From assembly GCA_947383875.1 (NCBI GenBank), contig CANDEX010000035.1, forward strand, positions 1 through 15,280: 15,280 nucleotides of DNA, given 5' to 3'. The notes beneath the pieces were generated by a model, which was not told the DNA's origin, ran no database searches, and was given only the letters and a program-made list of their open reading frames with translations. The position numbers and the translations under genes were made by a program. The DNA is from an uncultured Azospirillum sp. Lineage in GTDB: Bacteria; Pseudomonadota; Alphaproteobacteria; RF32; CAG-239. The stretch's first letter is position 1, and each line of letters begins with the position of its first letter. This document shows positions 14,095 through 15,280 of this stretch, in pieces.

Positions 14095-15280
14095 ATGAGT
14101 ATGTTAAATTATCATAAATTACCGGCTCTGCTTGGGCTGGGGTTGCTCATGTCTCTGTCTGCACCGGCACAAGCGCAGTGGCCGACATTGGATATCGCCG
14201 CCATTAAAGAAGGCATCCAATCCAAAATTGAACTCGTCAAACAATCCAAAATAGTAACACAAGCAACCGAACAGGCCGGAAAGTTAAACAGTGCCATTGG
14301 TGATGCTAAATCCTCCATGACCAAATTTGCCGGTGATAATATTGAAAAAGCCAAGAAAAAAGCTGAAAAGCTGAAAAAAGAGAAGGAACGCTTGGAAGAG
14401 AAAAAAGAAAAATTGGACAAGGCCAAAGAGAAAGCTGAAAAAGCCAAGCAAAAAGCTGAAAAAGCCCAAAAATTAATGAATGATGCCCAGAAGTTAAAAA
14501 ATGACTCTTTGAAAAAAGTTAATGATGTCGGTTCTATGATAAATGATGCCAAACAAATGGCCGCCGATGTCAAATCAACCGCACAAGGGGCAATTGCCAC
14601 AGCTCAATCAACAGTTAATGATGCCAAACAAATGGCTAATGATGCCCGTGCAACGGCAAAGGGAGCAATTTCTGATGCACGTTCAACAGTTAACGAGGCG
14701 CGAGAAACAGCTATTGGAACTGTAGGAGATATGCGTGCTCAGGTAAATGATGCTCGAGGAATGGTTGCCGGTGCTATTCCTGCAGAAATGCAACAACAGT
14801 ACGTCATATCTGATGACAGCTTTGTTGATGACTATGTTGCAGACTATGAAGCCGGTATTAATTCCGATAGTAAGATTTATGAAGAAATTCCGGAAACTTA
14901 TGGAAGTTTTAATCCTGCGTCGGAAATTTCTCTGAACAATGCAACGATTGAAAAATTACAGGCGTTGCAGTTGAGCGGGGATGAAATTCAAAATATCGCG
15001 GAACAGCCGTTAAGTGCCGGAATGATTGAAAAACTTCAAATGAGAGGTGCCGATACGGAAACAATTAATGCTATTTCGGCGCAAAAAGGTTTAATTTCCG
15101 AAGGTGATATAGATTCAAATGCTGAGTTGCCGCAACTTAAGAAGTTAGAAAAAATTACACCTGCGACAATTAATGAAAAATCCTTAAATCGTCAGGCTTT
15201 TGGCCGAGATAAAATAACAGCAGCCCAAAGCAAACTCGGAGAGTTGAAAGCAAGTATTGCTCAAAGTCAAGAGGCTGTAG
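14095..15280 (+). CDS. Large coiled-coil exported protein in virB5 position, 3' end beyond window
   Basis: The frame opens at the ATG at 14095 (GGAGG, five-base spacing) and is open for 395 codons to the window edge. The signal peptide ends at AQA, residue 27. The mature start WPTLDIAAIKEGIQSKIELV resembles the amino end of VirB5/TrbJ proteins, which are exported and begin with a short Pro/Asp/Ala motif leading into a helix. Gene order (directly after virB4) also fits. Then comes a long Lys/Glu/Ala coiled coil (about 80-230) containing repeats of V-N-D-A-K-Q-M, then a less repetitive acidic part with PAEMQQQYVISDDSF, and further helical sequence. VirB5 is normally about 220 residues and sits at the pilus tip; this is at least 395, so a tip adhesin or spacer is one idea. 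VirB5 identity rests on position and a short N-terminal pattern. Confidence 0.55.
   Translation, partial: MSMLNYHKLPALLGLGLLMSLSAPAQAQWPTLDIAAIKEGIQSKIELVKQSKIVTQATEQAGKLNSAIGDAKSSMTKFAGDNIEKAKKKAEKLKKEKERLEEKKEKLDKAKEKAEKAKQKAEKAQKLMNDAQKLKNDSLKKVNDVGSMINDAKQMAADVKSTAQGAIATAQSTVNDAKQMANDARATAKGAISDARSTVNEARETAIGTVGDMRAQVNDARGMVAGAIPAEMQQQYVISDDSFVDDYVADYEAGINSDSKIYEEIPETYGSFNPASEISLNNATIEKLQALQLSGDEIQNIAEQPLSAGMIEKLQMRGADTETINAISAQKGLISEGDIDSNAELPQLKKLEKITPATINEKSLNRQAFGRDKITAAQSKLGELKASIAQSQEAV
14539..14763 (+). repeat. VNDAKQM repeats in the coiled coil
   Basis: The heptad INDAKQM/VNDAKQM/VNEARET/VNDARGM starts at residues 149, 174, 199 and 217, steps of 25, 25 and 18. These equal 7+7+11 and 7+11, so heptads mixed with hendecads. 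The DNA copies at 14542-14561 and 14617-14636 are identical over 20 bases, which indicates fairly recent internal duplication. Confidence 0.75.

Noticed and set aside
14112..14600. Minus-strand frame of 162 codons, Ser/Phe/Ala-rich
   Set aside because: Antisense of the Lys/Glu/Ala coiled coil in the VirB5-position gene, which itself has a signal peptide and strong ribosome site.

Overview
The window carries two divergent gene blocks that both encode parts of a cell-envelope secretion or conjugation machine of a Gram-negative bacterium. The evidence is signal peptides, two lipoprotein signals, an outer-membrane secretin, an OmpA-like domain and VirB proteins. Moderate GC and the combination of families suggest an alphaproteobacterium, possibly a host-associated uncultured lineage, but that placement is inference. 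No relaxase, coupling protein, integrase, tRNA, rRNA, IS element or CRISPR array is visible, so whether this is a plasmid, an integrated element or a fixed chromosomal system cannot be decided here.

Left block (7156 down to 1, minus strand): a 631-aa protein with an OmpA-like C-terminus, a PilL/TcpQ-type lipoprotein, a PilN-type secretin lipoprotein, PilO, an enlarged coiled-coil PilP-like protein, and the start of one more gene cut by the window edge. The order L-N-O-P matches the thin-pilus (type IVb pilus) operon of IncI plasmids, but no PilM is seen, and the ATPase, PilR and pilin genes, if present, lie outside. The genes are tightly packed: PilL/PilN and PilO/PilP overlap and PilN-PilO are 12 bases apart. 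One internal promoter candidate lies before pilL.

Middle (7157-7550): a 394-base divergent intergenic region with a promoter candidate in each direction, two perfect 12-bp palindromes whose centres are 22 bp apart, and a possible 14-codon leader ORF.

Right block (7551 to 15280, plus strand): three consecutive genes that share one VirB2-type two-helix pilin module. Two are ordinary small pilins. The third is an 857-aa protein with a long coiled coil in front of the module and a nonapeptide-repeat tail behind it. A terminator-like hairpin sits between the first and second pilin genes, and a strong UUCG terminator closes the third. Then follow virB3 and virB4 (overlapping, with their own promoter candidate) and, behind an extended -10 promoter, a large coiled-coil protein in the virB5 position that runs off the right edge.

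Reading together: VirB4 would power assembly of a VirB2 pilus through a VirB3/inner-membrane complex. The Pil proteins would supply an outer-membrane secretin with its lipoprotein pilotin-like partner and periplasmic connectors. The most unusual points are the pilin module inside a giant protein, the three-pilin cassette, and coiled-coil enlargement of members on both sides of the divergent region.
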